From positions 1 through 9,828 of the forward strand of contig JAGWUU010000108.1 in the NCBI GenBank assembly GCA_028868335.1: a DNA stretch of 9,828 nucleotides. The letters run 5' to 3'. Shown here one piece after another: positions 1 through 6,645 of the stretch. The translations under genes were made by a program, and so were the position numbers. This DNA is from Sphingomonadales bacterium (GTDB taxonomy: Bacteria > Pseudomonadota > Alphaproteobacteria > Sphingomonadales > Sphingomonadaceae). How positions within the stretch are numbered: the first letter of the stretch is position 1; every line of letters begins with the position of its first letter. A model generated the notes under the pieces. It worked only from the letters and a program-made list of their open reading frames with translations, had not been told where the DNA came from and searched no databases.

Positions 1-2022
1 ACAAGCGGCGGGATCGATCAGGTTGGTCCCGGTGAATACCGTGCTGGAACGCCCGTTGAACAACTGGTTGAAGCTCGGCACGCGGAACGCGGTGTTGTAC
101 GATGCGCGGAACATCAGGCCGTTCATCGGAATGAATTTGGCGGTGAACTTGGGATTGGTGGTCGATCCAAAGCCGCTGTAATCATCGATCCGTGCAGCGG
201 CGGTGAGTTCCAGTTGCCTGACGATCGGGAGTGAAATCTCGGCATAGGCTGATTTGACCTCGCGCGAGACGCCGGCAATATTGTTGGCATTGTCGGTCGG
301 CGCGGCGAACACCGTGGTCAGATTACCGAAGAAATTGTACTTCTCCTTGCGGTAGTCGACACCCGCGGCAAGCTGTGAATCTCCACCGGGAAGCGCGAGC
401 AGGCGCCCTGCGACCGACCCGTCCGCCTGAAAAACAGAGTACTTTCCGTTATATACCATCTCGCCCCGAGCCGATGCTCCGGCGAGCAGGTCCAATGCCG
501 CCTGCGACTGGGTCTGGCCCGGCAGAAGGAACGGATTGATGACCCCCGTATTCAAAGCCGCAATCAACTTGGAGGTGTAATAGAAGCCTCCGCCCAGCAC
601 CGAATTGGACCGGCTGTCGGCATAGGATACGCCGGCGTGATAGTCCCACCCGTCGAACAACGGTCCTTCCGCTGAGCCGCCGACGCGGAAGGTCCTGGTC
701 TTGGTTTCGACCTCGCGCGGGCCGCATTCAAGGCAACGCCAGCGATAGGCAATCGGGGTGCCACGCGGGCCCAGTGTCGGGAACGCCACTATCAGGCGAT
801 TATAGACCATGTCGTACGTTGCATCATTGACCCCAACGATGCGCTGATAGGTGTACTTCTGCGTCGTGGTGTTCGGAGTCACCTGGATTTCCGAATAGAC
901 CTTGTGCGCCTGGGCGTCGGACCCGGTGATTTCGAGGGCCAGTTCGTGCGAGCCAAGCCGCGCGACGGCGCGTCCCAGATAGGTCAGGGTATTCTGCTGC
1001 TGTTGCAGATAAGCGCTCTTGGCGCTGTCGAAAGCGCAGGCGTAACGGAAGTTGGGAATGTTCCACGCCTGCCAGTCATAGGCGCCCTGCCCCGCGATGG
1101 CGCTGCAACCTTCGCGCCCGGGCAAATTCATCACGTTGATCGCATCGACCCGCTGCGTCGTCGAGCCGGGCATGAACGGAGCCGTGGCCGACGAAGCAAT
1201 AATGGTTCCGGCAAGCGGCACGATCGTCGCGAAGGGTGATCCGCGCGTTTCCGGGGCAAGGGCCCGGTCATACTGGAACAGGTTGACGAAACTGCGCTGG
1301 TCGCCACGCAGCGGCTTGGTCCAATTGTAACCGACTGCGGCCATCACGTTGAAGCCGTTGTCATCAAGATTGCCCCACCCGGCTATGCCGGACAGGCGAT
1401 AGATGTTGCCACCGCCCTGTTCGGTAACGTCGGCAGAGCTTTGCAAGCCAAGGCCTGCGTAGTTCTTCTTGGTGATGTAGTTGATCACCCCGCCTACCGC
1501 GTCCGTGCCGTAGATCGCCGAGGCGCCATCCTTGAGAACCTCGATGCGATCGATCGCGGCGAAGGGAATCTGGTTTACATCGACCGCCGCGCCAGACAGG
1601 CCGTGGGCAGCGACACGCCGCCCGTTGAGCAACACCAGCGTACTTGCCGCACCCTGTCCGCGCAGGTTGGCAAAGGCCGCCCCGTTGGCCCCGCGATTGG
1701 CCGCCGCCGTGCTGATGACGTCGGTGTTCGACGCCAGGTTGTCTGCCCCGTTTCCATTGGAATTGAGGAACATGATCGCCTGCTCGGCGCTATTGATGCC
1801 CTCGCGGCTCAGGTCCTCGATCTTGATGATCTGAAGCGGCAGCGCGCTGTTGTTGGGATCCTGCTTGAGCCGCGATCCGGTAACGAGAATCTGGGTTTCG
1901 CCCTTGGTGTCATCGGCTGGCGTGCCGGGATTGGCGACCTCCTGGGCCATGGCCGGGGCGGTCAGCGCACCCAGCATGATCCCACCCGCCAAAACTGCAC
2001 ATCCAAGCCTGTAAATTGTCAT
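1..2022 (-). CDS. TonB-dependent outer-membrane receptor, 3' end cut by window
   Basis: An open frame of 674 codons runs from ATG at 2022 to the window edge with no stop. It should be an outer-membrane, TonB-energised transporter; the substrate cannot be read from sequence. Residues 1-26 form a signal peptide ending AMA-QE. ILVTGSR (45-51) is a TonB-box-like segment. The plug domain follows (about 55-185), with LRGQGAAST (120-128), LLNGRRVAAHG (131-141) and the hallmark IEVLKDGASAIYGTDAVGGVI (within 160-180). The rest is barrel with aromatic-rich strands; cysteines 306 and 329, and the CLEC pair 430/433, could form loop disulfides. AGGGGG at 2028-2033 lies 5 bases before the ATG and supports this start. 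From family knowledge such receptors run about 900-1000 residues, so I infer that roughly the last third is missing. It lies 143 bases downstream of the PBP4 gene on the same strand, probably with its own promoter. Certain as to family, unknown as to ligand. Confidence 0.93.
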   Translation of the reverse strand, partial: MTIYRLGCAVLAGGIMLGALTAPAMAQEVANPGTPADDTKGETQILVTGSRLKQDPNNSALPLQIIKIEDLSREGINSAEQAIMFLNSNGNGADNLASNTDVISTAAANRGANGAAFANLRGQGAASTLVLLNGRRVAAHGLSGAAVDVNQIPFAAIDRIEVLKDGASAIYGTDAVGGVINYITKKNYAGLGLQSSADVTEQGGGNIYRLSGIAGWGNLDDNGFNVMAAVGYNWTKPLRGDQRSFVNLFQYDRALAPETRGSPFATIVPLAGTIIASSATAPFMPGSTTQRVDAINVMNLPGREGCSAIAGQGAYDWQAWNIPNFRYACAFDSAKSAYLQQQQNTLTYLGRAVARLGSHELALEITGSDAQAHKVYSEIQVTPNTTTQKYTYQRIVGVNDATYDMVYNRLIVAFPTLGPRGTPIAYRWRCLECGPREVETKTRTFRVGGSAEGPLFDGWDYHAGVSYADSRSNSVLGGGFYYTSKLIAALNTGVINPFLLPGQTQSQAALDLLAGASARGEMVYNGKYSVFQADGSVAGRLLALPGGDSQLAAGVDYRKEKYNFFGNLTTVFAAPTDNANNIAGVSREVKSAYAEISLPIVRQLELTAAARIDDYSGFGSTTNPKFTAKFIPMNGLMFRASYNTAFRVPSFNQLFNGRSSTVFTGTNLIDPAAC

Positions 2023-2165
2023 GATCGCCCCCTGAAGCAATTGCCATTGCGGCATGCTCGGGCGAGATTATCAAAGCGAAAGACCTACGCCAGACCCGGG
2101 GCGAAGGTCAGCCATCAAATAGGACCGATGGTGTGGCCGGTGGGCAACTATTCCGCAGGCGGCAA
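2023..2165 (-). promoter_or_regulatory. Upstream region of the TonB receptor gene
   Basis: This 143-base gap separates the PBP4 stop from the receptor start, both on the minus strand. It is long enough for a promoter. The best -10-like hexamer I see is GATAAT (minus strand, 2067-2072), which would give a leader of roughly 40 bases, but no convincing -35 box sits at 16-18 bases from it. The 8-base palindrome GCAATTGC lies close to the ribosome site. I see no terminator with a T-run after PBP4, so read-through from the upstream operon is possible. Low confidence in any exact site. Confidence 0.25.
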
Positions 2166-3635
2166 TCAGTTGGCAGCCGCTATAGCAAGCAGCACGGCAT
2201 CCATGATCGGCACGGCATTTGCACCGTCGGGAACGTCGTTGGCGAAGAATGAAAAGACCAGTTCGCGTCCGCTCGCCGCCTGAAGATAGCCGGACAGAGC
2301 ATTGCTGGCGTTGAGCGTACCGGTCTTGGCCCCCAGCTTGCCCTGCAAGGGCGTTCCGATAAAGCGGCGGTGCAGCGTGCCGTCGACTCCAGCGATCGGG
2401 AATGACGCGCGCCAGGTGGCGCCCCAGTCTTGCGCCTTGCCCCAGCGCAGCAATTCAACCGCGGCGCGCGGGGAGACGCGGTTGTAGGTCGACATGCCCG
2501 AGCCATCCGAAAAATCATATCCGGTGCGGACGATCCCGGCCTTTGCAAGAACGCCGCGCAGCACGGTCAGGCCCGCCTCAAGCGAACCTTCGGGTGCGGG
2601 AATTTGCTGAGAAATATCCTGCCCCGCCGTTTTGCCGAGGCGGCGCAGCAGTGCCTCTGCATGAAGGTTCTGGCTCGGCTTGTTGATCGCGGCCACCTCC
2701 TCCCCAAGCGGAGCAGGGATAAAGCTGATGGCAAAGGAGGCGGGCGGGGGAAATGGCGACGAATTGCGCGGATCGGGGGGTCGGGGCGGGCGATGGCGGA
2801 CGACGACCTTGCCCGTCACCTGAACTCCCCGCGCGACCAGTCCTTGCCGTACAAGCCAGCCAGCGTATTCGGCCGGATCGTCGATGCCCAGCGTTTCGTG
2901 CCAGGCGGGAGCGTCGCGGAGAATCGTCCCATAAATACGCAGTTCGCGGCCGTTTACCGGGCGTTCTAGGGCCAGCCTGGTTTCACCCTTCGACACGGTC
3001 AGCGTCTCATTGCGGAGAGCAAAATAGGGCGACACCGTCACCACGGCGGGCTGCCCCGGCATTCCCGGAACGACGACCAGCGGCAGCACGTTGTCGTCGA
3101 CGATCACGGCCGAAACGGCGGTGCCGGAATCGGTTCCGATGTTGTTCCAGCTTGCCCCCGGACTCCAACGCTGGTCGGCAAACGCGGTGTCGTCGGCGAC
3201 GACATTGCCCACCCGGTGCGCCTTGTCGGCAATGGTAGTCAGCGATCCGTTAAGGCAGCGCTGAACGCAGTCAGGCGCCGTGGAAAGCGCCGCTCCTCCG
3301 CCGGTCAGAACCACGTCGGGCATTCCCCGCTTGCCCGGAGCAAGCATCAGCGTGGTCGTGCCTTGGGCATTGGCAGCAGCAGGATCACGGCCCATCACTT
3401 CCAGCGCGGCGGCCGTGGTGAACAGCTTGGTATTCGATGCAGGAATAAAGCGTTCATCTGCATTTACCGCAATAACTTCATTCCCGTTGTCATCTTCGAC
3501 AAGCAGGCCGAACCGCGTACCGGCGGGTGCGCTGGCGAGTATCGCCTCAACCTGTTGGCGCAGCGCCTGCGACGGTTCGCCCAGCGCCGGCGTGGCCAGC
3601 ATAAAGACAATGATTACGAAGGCTTTACGCGCCAT
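2166..3635 (-). CDS. dacB: D-alanyl-D-alanine carboxypeptidase / endopeptidase, PBP4 type (family S13)
   Basis: Periplasmic class C penicillin-binding protein. The family removes the terminal D-alanine from peptidoglycan stem peptides and/or cuts peptide cross-links. Numbered from the ATG at 3635 (489 residues), all three active-site motifs are present: S67-N-T-K70 (SxxK), S321-Q-N323 inside NKPSQNLHAE (SxN), and K437-T-G (KTG). The family motif DGSGMS is at 377-382. The long stretch between motifs 1 and 2 fits the inserted domains of S13 enzymes and holds a close cysteine pair (123, 127). A proline-rich stretch at 283-300 precedes motif 2. Residues 1-19 form a good signal peptide (MARKAFVIIVFML...ALG). 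Start choice: an in-frame ATG at 3656 directly follows the stop of the nitrilase gene but has no ribosome site; the ATG at 3635 has GGCAGG just upstream and gives the cleaner signal peptide. Last gene of the four-gene operon. Family assignment is firm; dacB is a family-level symbol. Confidence 0.93.
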   Translation of the reverse strand: MARKAFVIIVFMLATPALGEPSQALRQQVEAILASAPAGTRFGLLVEDDNGNEVIAVNADERFIPASNTKLFTTAAALEVMGRDPAAANAQGTTTLMLAPGKRGMPDVVLTGGGAALSTAPDCVQRCLNGSLTTIADKAHRVGNVVADDTAFADQRWSPGASWNNIGTDSGTAVSAVIVDDNVLPLVVVPGMPGQPAVVTVSPYFALRNETLTVSKGETRLALERPVNGRELRIYGTILRDAPAWHETLGIDDPAEYAGWLVRQGLVARGVQVTGKVVVRHRPPRPPDPRNSSPFPPPASFAISFIPAPLGEEVAAINKPSQNLHAEALLRRLGKTAGQDISQQIPAPEGSLEAGLTVLRGVLAKAGIVRTGYDFSDGSGMSTYNRVSPRAAVELLRWGKAQDWGATWRASFPIAGVDGTLHRRFIGTPLQGKLGAKTGTLNASNALSGYLQAASGRELVFSFFANDVPDGANAVPIMDAVLLAIAAAN

Positions 3636-3656
3636 CGACCGAACCTGCCCAGTCAT

Positions 3657-4553
3657 CTAGCGCAGGTCCACGAGTTCGACCGCGGGCAGCGTCACCGCGC
3701 CCGGTTGTTCGGCCCAGTGCAATGTGTTGAGCACGCCACCGTTGGCGCGCAGGGCGTGAACCCTGGCGGGATTGACCTCACCAAACACCCATTCGACGGA
3801 ATCGAGGTTTCCGATTGAAACTACTCCATCAGAAGGAAAATTTCCGTCAGGCGGACCATAGACTGCGGCAGCTCCCACGTTGATGTCGACTGCTGGCGAC
3901 CAGGTTGCTGTCCCCACCGTCGGACTTTGCACGGCATAGCATTGGCCTTCAAGCGCGCGCGCCTGGGCCCCATGGCGCACGCGCCAATATCCGTGCGCGG
4001 TATCGGTGCAGGACGGGACCAGCACAACCTCCGCCCCGGCTTCGACAAGCGCCCTTGAAAGAAGAGGAAATTCACAGTCATAACAAATTGTTATGCCAAT
4101 TTTTCCAAGTTCGGTATTAAAAAGACGTAACGGGCCGCCTGCGGATATTCCCCATTCCTCCCGCTCAAACCGGGTCATTATCAGCTTGTCCTGCACCCCG
4201 ATCTTGCCCCCCGGCGCGAACAGCCGCGCGCGGTTGACGAAGGCACCGTTGTCACGCCGCACCGGCAGGCTGGCGGCGAGTATGTGGACTCCGAACTGTG
4301 CCGAAAGCGCTGAGTGAAGCGCGTCTATACGCGGCACCAATGCACCTAGGGCGCGCATCGACGCACCAAGATCGCCCATCGACGCAGCATCGAGCGAGGC
4401 AAGTTCCATTCCACCATATTCCGGAAACACCGCCAGCCTGGCACCCCCATCGACCGCCCGTTCGATCCAGTCGGTCAGCTTGGCTTCGTAGGCTCGCCAG
4501 TCGTCGAACCGATCTATCGGGTATTGGGCAGCGGCGACGATGAAGGCGCTCAC
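3657..4553 (-). CDS. Carbon-nitrogen hydrolase, nitrilase superfamily (RimI-associated type)
   Basis: A 298-residue, single-domain cytoplasmic amidohydrolase; the family hydrolyses amides or related C-N bonds through a Glu-Lys-Cys triad. All three are visible: E45 in VFPEYGGMEL, K123 in GVQDKLIMTRFE, and C157 in GITICYDCEFP, with the following VLVPSCTD (177-184) and RALEGQCYAV (199-208) segments typical of the fold. No signal peptide. The N-terminus (AAAQYPIDRF) and the MELAS motif resemble the subgroup I know as nitrilase_Rim1_like, in which some members carry an N-terminal GNAT domain; the natural substrate is not known. The start is GTG, overlapping the TGA of the GNAT gene as GTGA, with no clear ribosome site, so translation is probably coupled. 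Two low-GC codon patches (about 4063-4137 and 3811-3850) contrast with the rest of the gene. Omega-amidase or N-carbamoyl amidase activity is possible but not supported by anything specific. Confidence 0.92.
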   Translation of the reverse strand: MSAFIVAAAQYPIDRFDDWRAYEAKLTDWIERAVDGGARLAVFPEYGGMELASLDAASMGDLGASMRALGALVPRIDALHSALSAQFGVHILAASLPVRRDNGAFVNRARLFAPGGKIGVQDKLIMTRFEREEWGISAGGPLRLFNTELGKIGITICYDCEFPLLSRALVEAGAEVVLVPSCTDTAHGYWRVRHGAQARALEGQCYAVQSPTVGTATWSPAVDINVGAAAVYGPPDGNFPSDGVVSIGNLDSVEWVFGEVNPARVHALRANGGVLNTLHWAEQPGAVTLPAVELVDLR

Positions 4554-5137
4554 AGGTCGCGCATCCAGAATTGCATCGGCTTGGCGCTTTCCCCTGCCTC
4601 CCCCTTCTCCTTCCAGACGAACTCTCCGGTCAGGCCGGGGACGGGAGCATAGCCCCGCTTGCGCCAGAACGAGTCGAGCGGAACGTAGCCCGCCGGGCGG
4701 GCGGGGTGATTTTCGGGGCGGACCACTGCGCAGAAGCTGGCCTTGCTTGCTCCCCAGGCGCGGGCTGCCGTTTCGCGCCGATCGAAGAAGGCGTGGCCGA
4801 GGCCCTGCCCGCGGTATTCGGACGCCAGCACGCTTTCACCGAAATAGAACACCGTGGCCGGGTCGATGCCGTGGCGAACGAACGGCATACGGATATAGTC
4901 ATCCTGCGCCATCAGCGGCGAGGCCGTGGCCGCCCCGACAATCCGGGCATCGTCGATCGCCGCGACCAGCACTGCCTCTGGAGCGGCGGTAAATTCGGCA
5001 AGGTATTCGCGCTCATAATCCGCGCTGCCGTCGTAAAGGTATGGAAAGGCAGCAAACACCGCGATCCGCAACCGGGCCAGATCGTCCAGCGCGGCCCGCA
5101 GACCCGGCCCGGTCAGCGTTTCGACGCGAACGGTCAA
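4550..5137 (-). CDS. GNAT family N-acetyltransferase
   Basis: A 195-residue protein if started at TTG 5137. GNAT enzymes transfer an acyl group from acyl-CoA to an amine of a small molecule or protein; the acceptor is unknown here. The acetyl-CoA pyrophosphate-binding motif A is clear: ESVLASEYRGQGLG at 101-114 (R/Q-x-x-G-x-G as RGQGLG), preceded by the beta-hairpin LVAAIDDARIVGAA (57-70). A later FWRKRGY (158-164) is the usual C-terminal motif before the last strands. Start choice: the longest frame opens at GTG 5155 with no ribosome site; TTG 5137 has AGGTGGG just upstream, makes a TTGA 4-base overlap with the preceding stop, and gives an N-terminus MTVRVETLTG of the usual GNAT form. It overlaps the nitrilase start by 4 bases. 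Gene order GNAT then nitrilase matches the domain order of GNAT-nitrilase fusion proteins, which suggests the two act on the same metabolite or protein. Confidence 0.9.
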   Translation of the reverse strand: MTVRVETLTGPGLRAALDDLARLRIAVFAAFPYLYDGSADYEREYLAEFTAAPEAVLVAAIDDARIVGAATASPLMAQDDYIRMPFVRHGIDPATVFYFGESVLASEYRGQGLGHAFFDRRETAARAWGASKASFCAVVRPENHPARPAGYVPLDSFWRKRGYAPVPGLTGEFVWKEKGEAGESAKPMQFWMRDL

Positions 5138-5544
5138 GCACCCACCTGCGCACACCAGTCGGCAAGATTGTAATACACCGTTACCCGGTCGATCCGCCCG
5201 CCAGTGAGCGAGAAAAAGGCGCCCGCCGGGAGGACGTAGGTTTGCCCGTCAGCCTCGGGCAGTCCTTCATCGGTAGCAAGGTATTCGCCGTGCACGGTAA
5301 ACTCCGCCGCGCAGCGCGCGCCGTCCTCGCTCGCCATCAGCACGACGCCTTCGAGCCGCTCGCGGTAACAGCGTTCCATGTGGGCGAGGAAGGCGCGAAA
5401 CGCCGCCTTGCCGTGCTGGCTGCCGCCCTGGTTGATGTCGTGGACGACATTTTCGTCAAGGCAGTCAAGCATCCCCTGCCAGTCACCGGCATTGAACGCG
5501 GCGTAATAGCGGGTCAGCAGGGCAAGTGTCTGGGCACGGCTCAT
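5134..5544 (-). CDS. NTF2-like / ketosteroid-isomerase-related protein
   Basis: A 136-residue cytoplasmic protein of the SnoaL/NTF2-like fold, from the conserved but uncharacterised group annotated as ketosteroid isomerase-related. Visible hallmarks are RYYAAFNAGD at 12-21, NVVHDINQGG at 32-41, AFRAFLAHMERCYRE near 48-62, AEFTVHGEYLATDEGLP near 80-96, and the final strand VTVYYNLADW. Y13/Y14 and D36 fall close to the catalytic Tyr14 and Asp38 of Pseudomonas ketosteroid isomerase; that correspondence is my inference and does not show isomerase activity. Start choice: AAGGAG (5551-5556) is immediately followed by an in-frame ATG at 5550 with no spacing, whereas the ATG at 5544 sits 6 bases after it, so 5544 is preferred. 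It is the first gene of the operon, and its TGA overlaps the TTG start of the GNAT gene. The substrate is unknown. Confidence 0.88.
   Translation of the reverse strand: MSRAQTLALLTRYYAAFNAGDWQGMLDCLDENVVHDINQGGSQHGKAAFRAFLAHMERCYRERLEGVVLMASEDGARCAAEFTVHGEYLATDEGLPEADGQTYVLPAGAFFSLTGGRIDRVTVYYNLADWCAQVGA
5141..5147 (-). promoter_or_regulatory. Ribosome-binding site inside the NTF2-like gene end, for the GNAT gene
   Basis: On the minus strand this reads AGGTGGG, within the last codons of the NTF2-like gene. It lies 3-7 bases (depending on the core taken) before TTG 5137, which overlaps the TGA stop as TTGA. No comparable site precedes the GTG at 5155, so it favours the TTG start. Confidence 0.5.
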
Positions 5545-5550
5545 CGGCAT

Positions 5551-5556
5551 CTCCTT
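5551..5556 (-). promoter_or_regulatory. Ribosome-binding site that sets the start of the NTF2-like gene
   Basis: On the minus strand this reads AAGGAG. It touches the ATG at 5550 directly but stands 6 bases from the second in-frame ATG at 5544, which is the normal spacing. It therefore argues for the shorter protein beginning MSRAQ rather than MPMSRAQ. Confidence 0.7.
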
Positions 5557-5711
5557 GTTGCCGCCTTCCTAGACCGGCCCGGCCCGCGGCTCAATCGCCG
5601 TCAGCGGCTCGATTGCGCTGGCCCGCGTTTTGGCGTAAGGGCCCGCAAGAACGCCCCGGCCGCGCGAGTCTAGCCAGACTTGCCCAAGCCGGGGTGTGCC
5701 TTTTCAAGCCC
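5557..5711. promoter_or_regulatory. Divergent promoter region between the NTF2-like operon and purC
   Basis: The 180 bases between the two divergent start codons (5545-5724) must hold the promoters for the minus-strand operon and for purC. I find no strong -35/-10 pair in either direction; TTGCGC (5613-5618) with TAAGGG (5636-5641) at 17 bases is the closest on the plus strand and is weak. An inverted repeat CAATCG/CGATTG (5592-5597 and 5610-5615) with inner CCG/CGG pairing lies centrally and could be an operator or chance. GCCCAAG occurs twice, at 5682-5688 and 5708-5714. No gene is visible here. Confidence 0.4.
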
Positions 5712-5724
5712 AAGGAAGTACCAG

Positions 5725-6504
5725 ATGTCCCGTCGCCGCCAGATCTACGAAGGCAAGGCCAAGATCCTCTACGAAGGTCCCGAACCGGGCACCCTGATCC
5801 AGTATTTCAAGGACGATGCGACCGCGTTCAACGCCCAGAAGAAGGGCACGATCAACGGCAAGGGCGTGATCAACAACCGCATCAGCGAGTATGTCTTCAC
5901 TCGCCTGACGCACATCGGCATCCCCACGCACTTCATCAAGCGGCTCAACATGCGCGAGCAGTTGATCCGCCAGGTCGAGATCGTTCCGCTGGAAGTGCTG
6001 GTGCGCAACGTGGCGGCCGGGACACTGAGCAAGCGGCTGGGAATCCCCGAGGGCGAACCCCTGCCCCACACGCTGATCCAGTATTGCTACAAGGACGATG
6101 CGCTGGGCGATCCGCTGGTTTCAGAGGAAGAGATCGCCTGCTTCGGCTGGGCCAGCAACGAAGAAATGCAGGACATTTCTTCCATGGCGATCCGCATCAA
6201 CGATTTCCTTTGCGGCATGTTCGCGGCGGTCAACATCCGCCTGGTCGATTTCAAGCTTGAATTCGGCCGCATCTGGGATGGCGACTACAGTCGGATCATC
6301 CTCGCCGACGAGATCAGCCCCGATGGCTGCCGCCTGTGGGACATGACCACCGGCGAAAAGCTCGACAAGGACCGCTTCCGCCGCGATCTGGGCGGTGAGG
6401 AAGAAGCCTATCAGGAAGTCGCTCGCCGCCTTGGCCTGCTGGAAAACGACGGGCCGAGCGAAGTGCTCGACCTCGGCGCGCACCGCAAGCTCAGGGGGAA
6501 GTAA
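5725..6504 (+). CDS. purC: Phosphoribosylaminoimidazole-succinocarboxamide synthase (SAICAR synthetase)
   Basis: Cytoplasmic enzyme of de novo purine synthesis: it joins CAIR and aspartate with ATP to make SAICAR. The 259-residue length is normal for the short bacterial form. Visible signatures are the N-terminal nucleotide-binding YEGKAKILYEGP (8-19), DDATAFNAQKKGTINGKG (30-47), the first family signature IVPLEVLVRNVAAGT (86-100), the second signature LVDFKLEFG (173-181), and LADEISPDGCRLWD (193-206). Start choice: AAGGAAG at 5712-5718 stands 6 bases before ATG 5725. A longer frame reaches back to TTG 5680, but that extension lacks a ribosome site and lies outside the conserved family N-terminus. 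It is transcribed away from the NTF2-like operon. Downstream is a hairpin element without a T-run, so transcription may continue into the protease gene. No unusual residues noted. Confidence 0.98.
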   Translation: MSRRRQIYEGKAKILYEGPEPGTLIQYFKDDATAFNAQKKGTINGKGVINNRISEYVFTRLTHIGIPTHFIKRLNMREQLIRQVEIVPLEVLVRNVAAGTLSKRLGIPEGEPLPHTLIQYCYKDDALGDPLVSEEEIACFGWASNEEMQDISSMAIRINDFLCGMFAAVNIRLVDFKLEFGRIWDGDYSRIILADEISPDGCRLWDMTTGEKLDKDRFRRDLGGEEEAYQEVARRLGLLENDGPSEVLDLGAHRKLRGK

Positions 6505-6517
6505 GCACTCCCGCCGA

Positions 6518-6577
6518 CCCCGCGAAAGCGGGGATCGCTGGCCGGGTCCATCCGGGTTCGGATCGATACGGTCAGCG
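6518..6577 (+). repeat. Structured palindromic intergenic element (two hairpins)
   Basis: Two consecutive hairpins follow the purC stop. The first is perfect: CCCCGC, loop GAAA, GCGGGG (6518-6533). The second is branched: an outer 8-base stem CGCTGGCC (6536-6543) with GGTCAGCG (6570-6577), one G-U pair in RNA, and an inner 5-base stem ATCCG/CGGAT with loop GGTT (6550-6563). The first hairpin resembles short palindromes often scattered between genes of sphingomonads (recollection, not checked). There is no T-run, so it is not a classical intrinsic terminator; it may protect the purC mRNA 3' end or be a REP-like repeat. Confidence 0.55.
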
Positions 6578-6645
6578 GTGCCGGGGCAAGCAGGGACGAC
6601 GACCTCCCCCTTGCCCCCGCCCCCACCTTGCGCCACCAAGCGGTG

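Noticed and set aside
1441..2283. 280-codon plus-strand open frame
   Set aside because: It lies antisense to the TonB receptor 5' half and crosses into the PBP4 gene end; the protein has no recognisable domain and is a GC-rich shadow frame.
3216..3818. 200-codon plus-strand frame
   Set aside because: Antisense across the PBP4 and nitrilase genes, both of which have intact catalytic motifs.
5680..5724. 15-codon N-terminal extension of PurC from TTG
   Set aside because: No ribosome site before it, whereas AAGGAAG is well placed before ATG 5725, and the extension is outside the conserved family start.
6121..6639. 172-codon minus-strand frame covering purC end and the intergenic gap
   Set aside because: Antisense to purC, no motif and no ribosome site; explained by base composition.
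6628..6645. 6-codon extension of the M16 protease from TTG
   Set aside because: It only lengthens the signal peptide; starting at ATG 6646 gives a standard lipoprotein signal.
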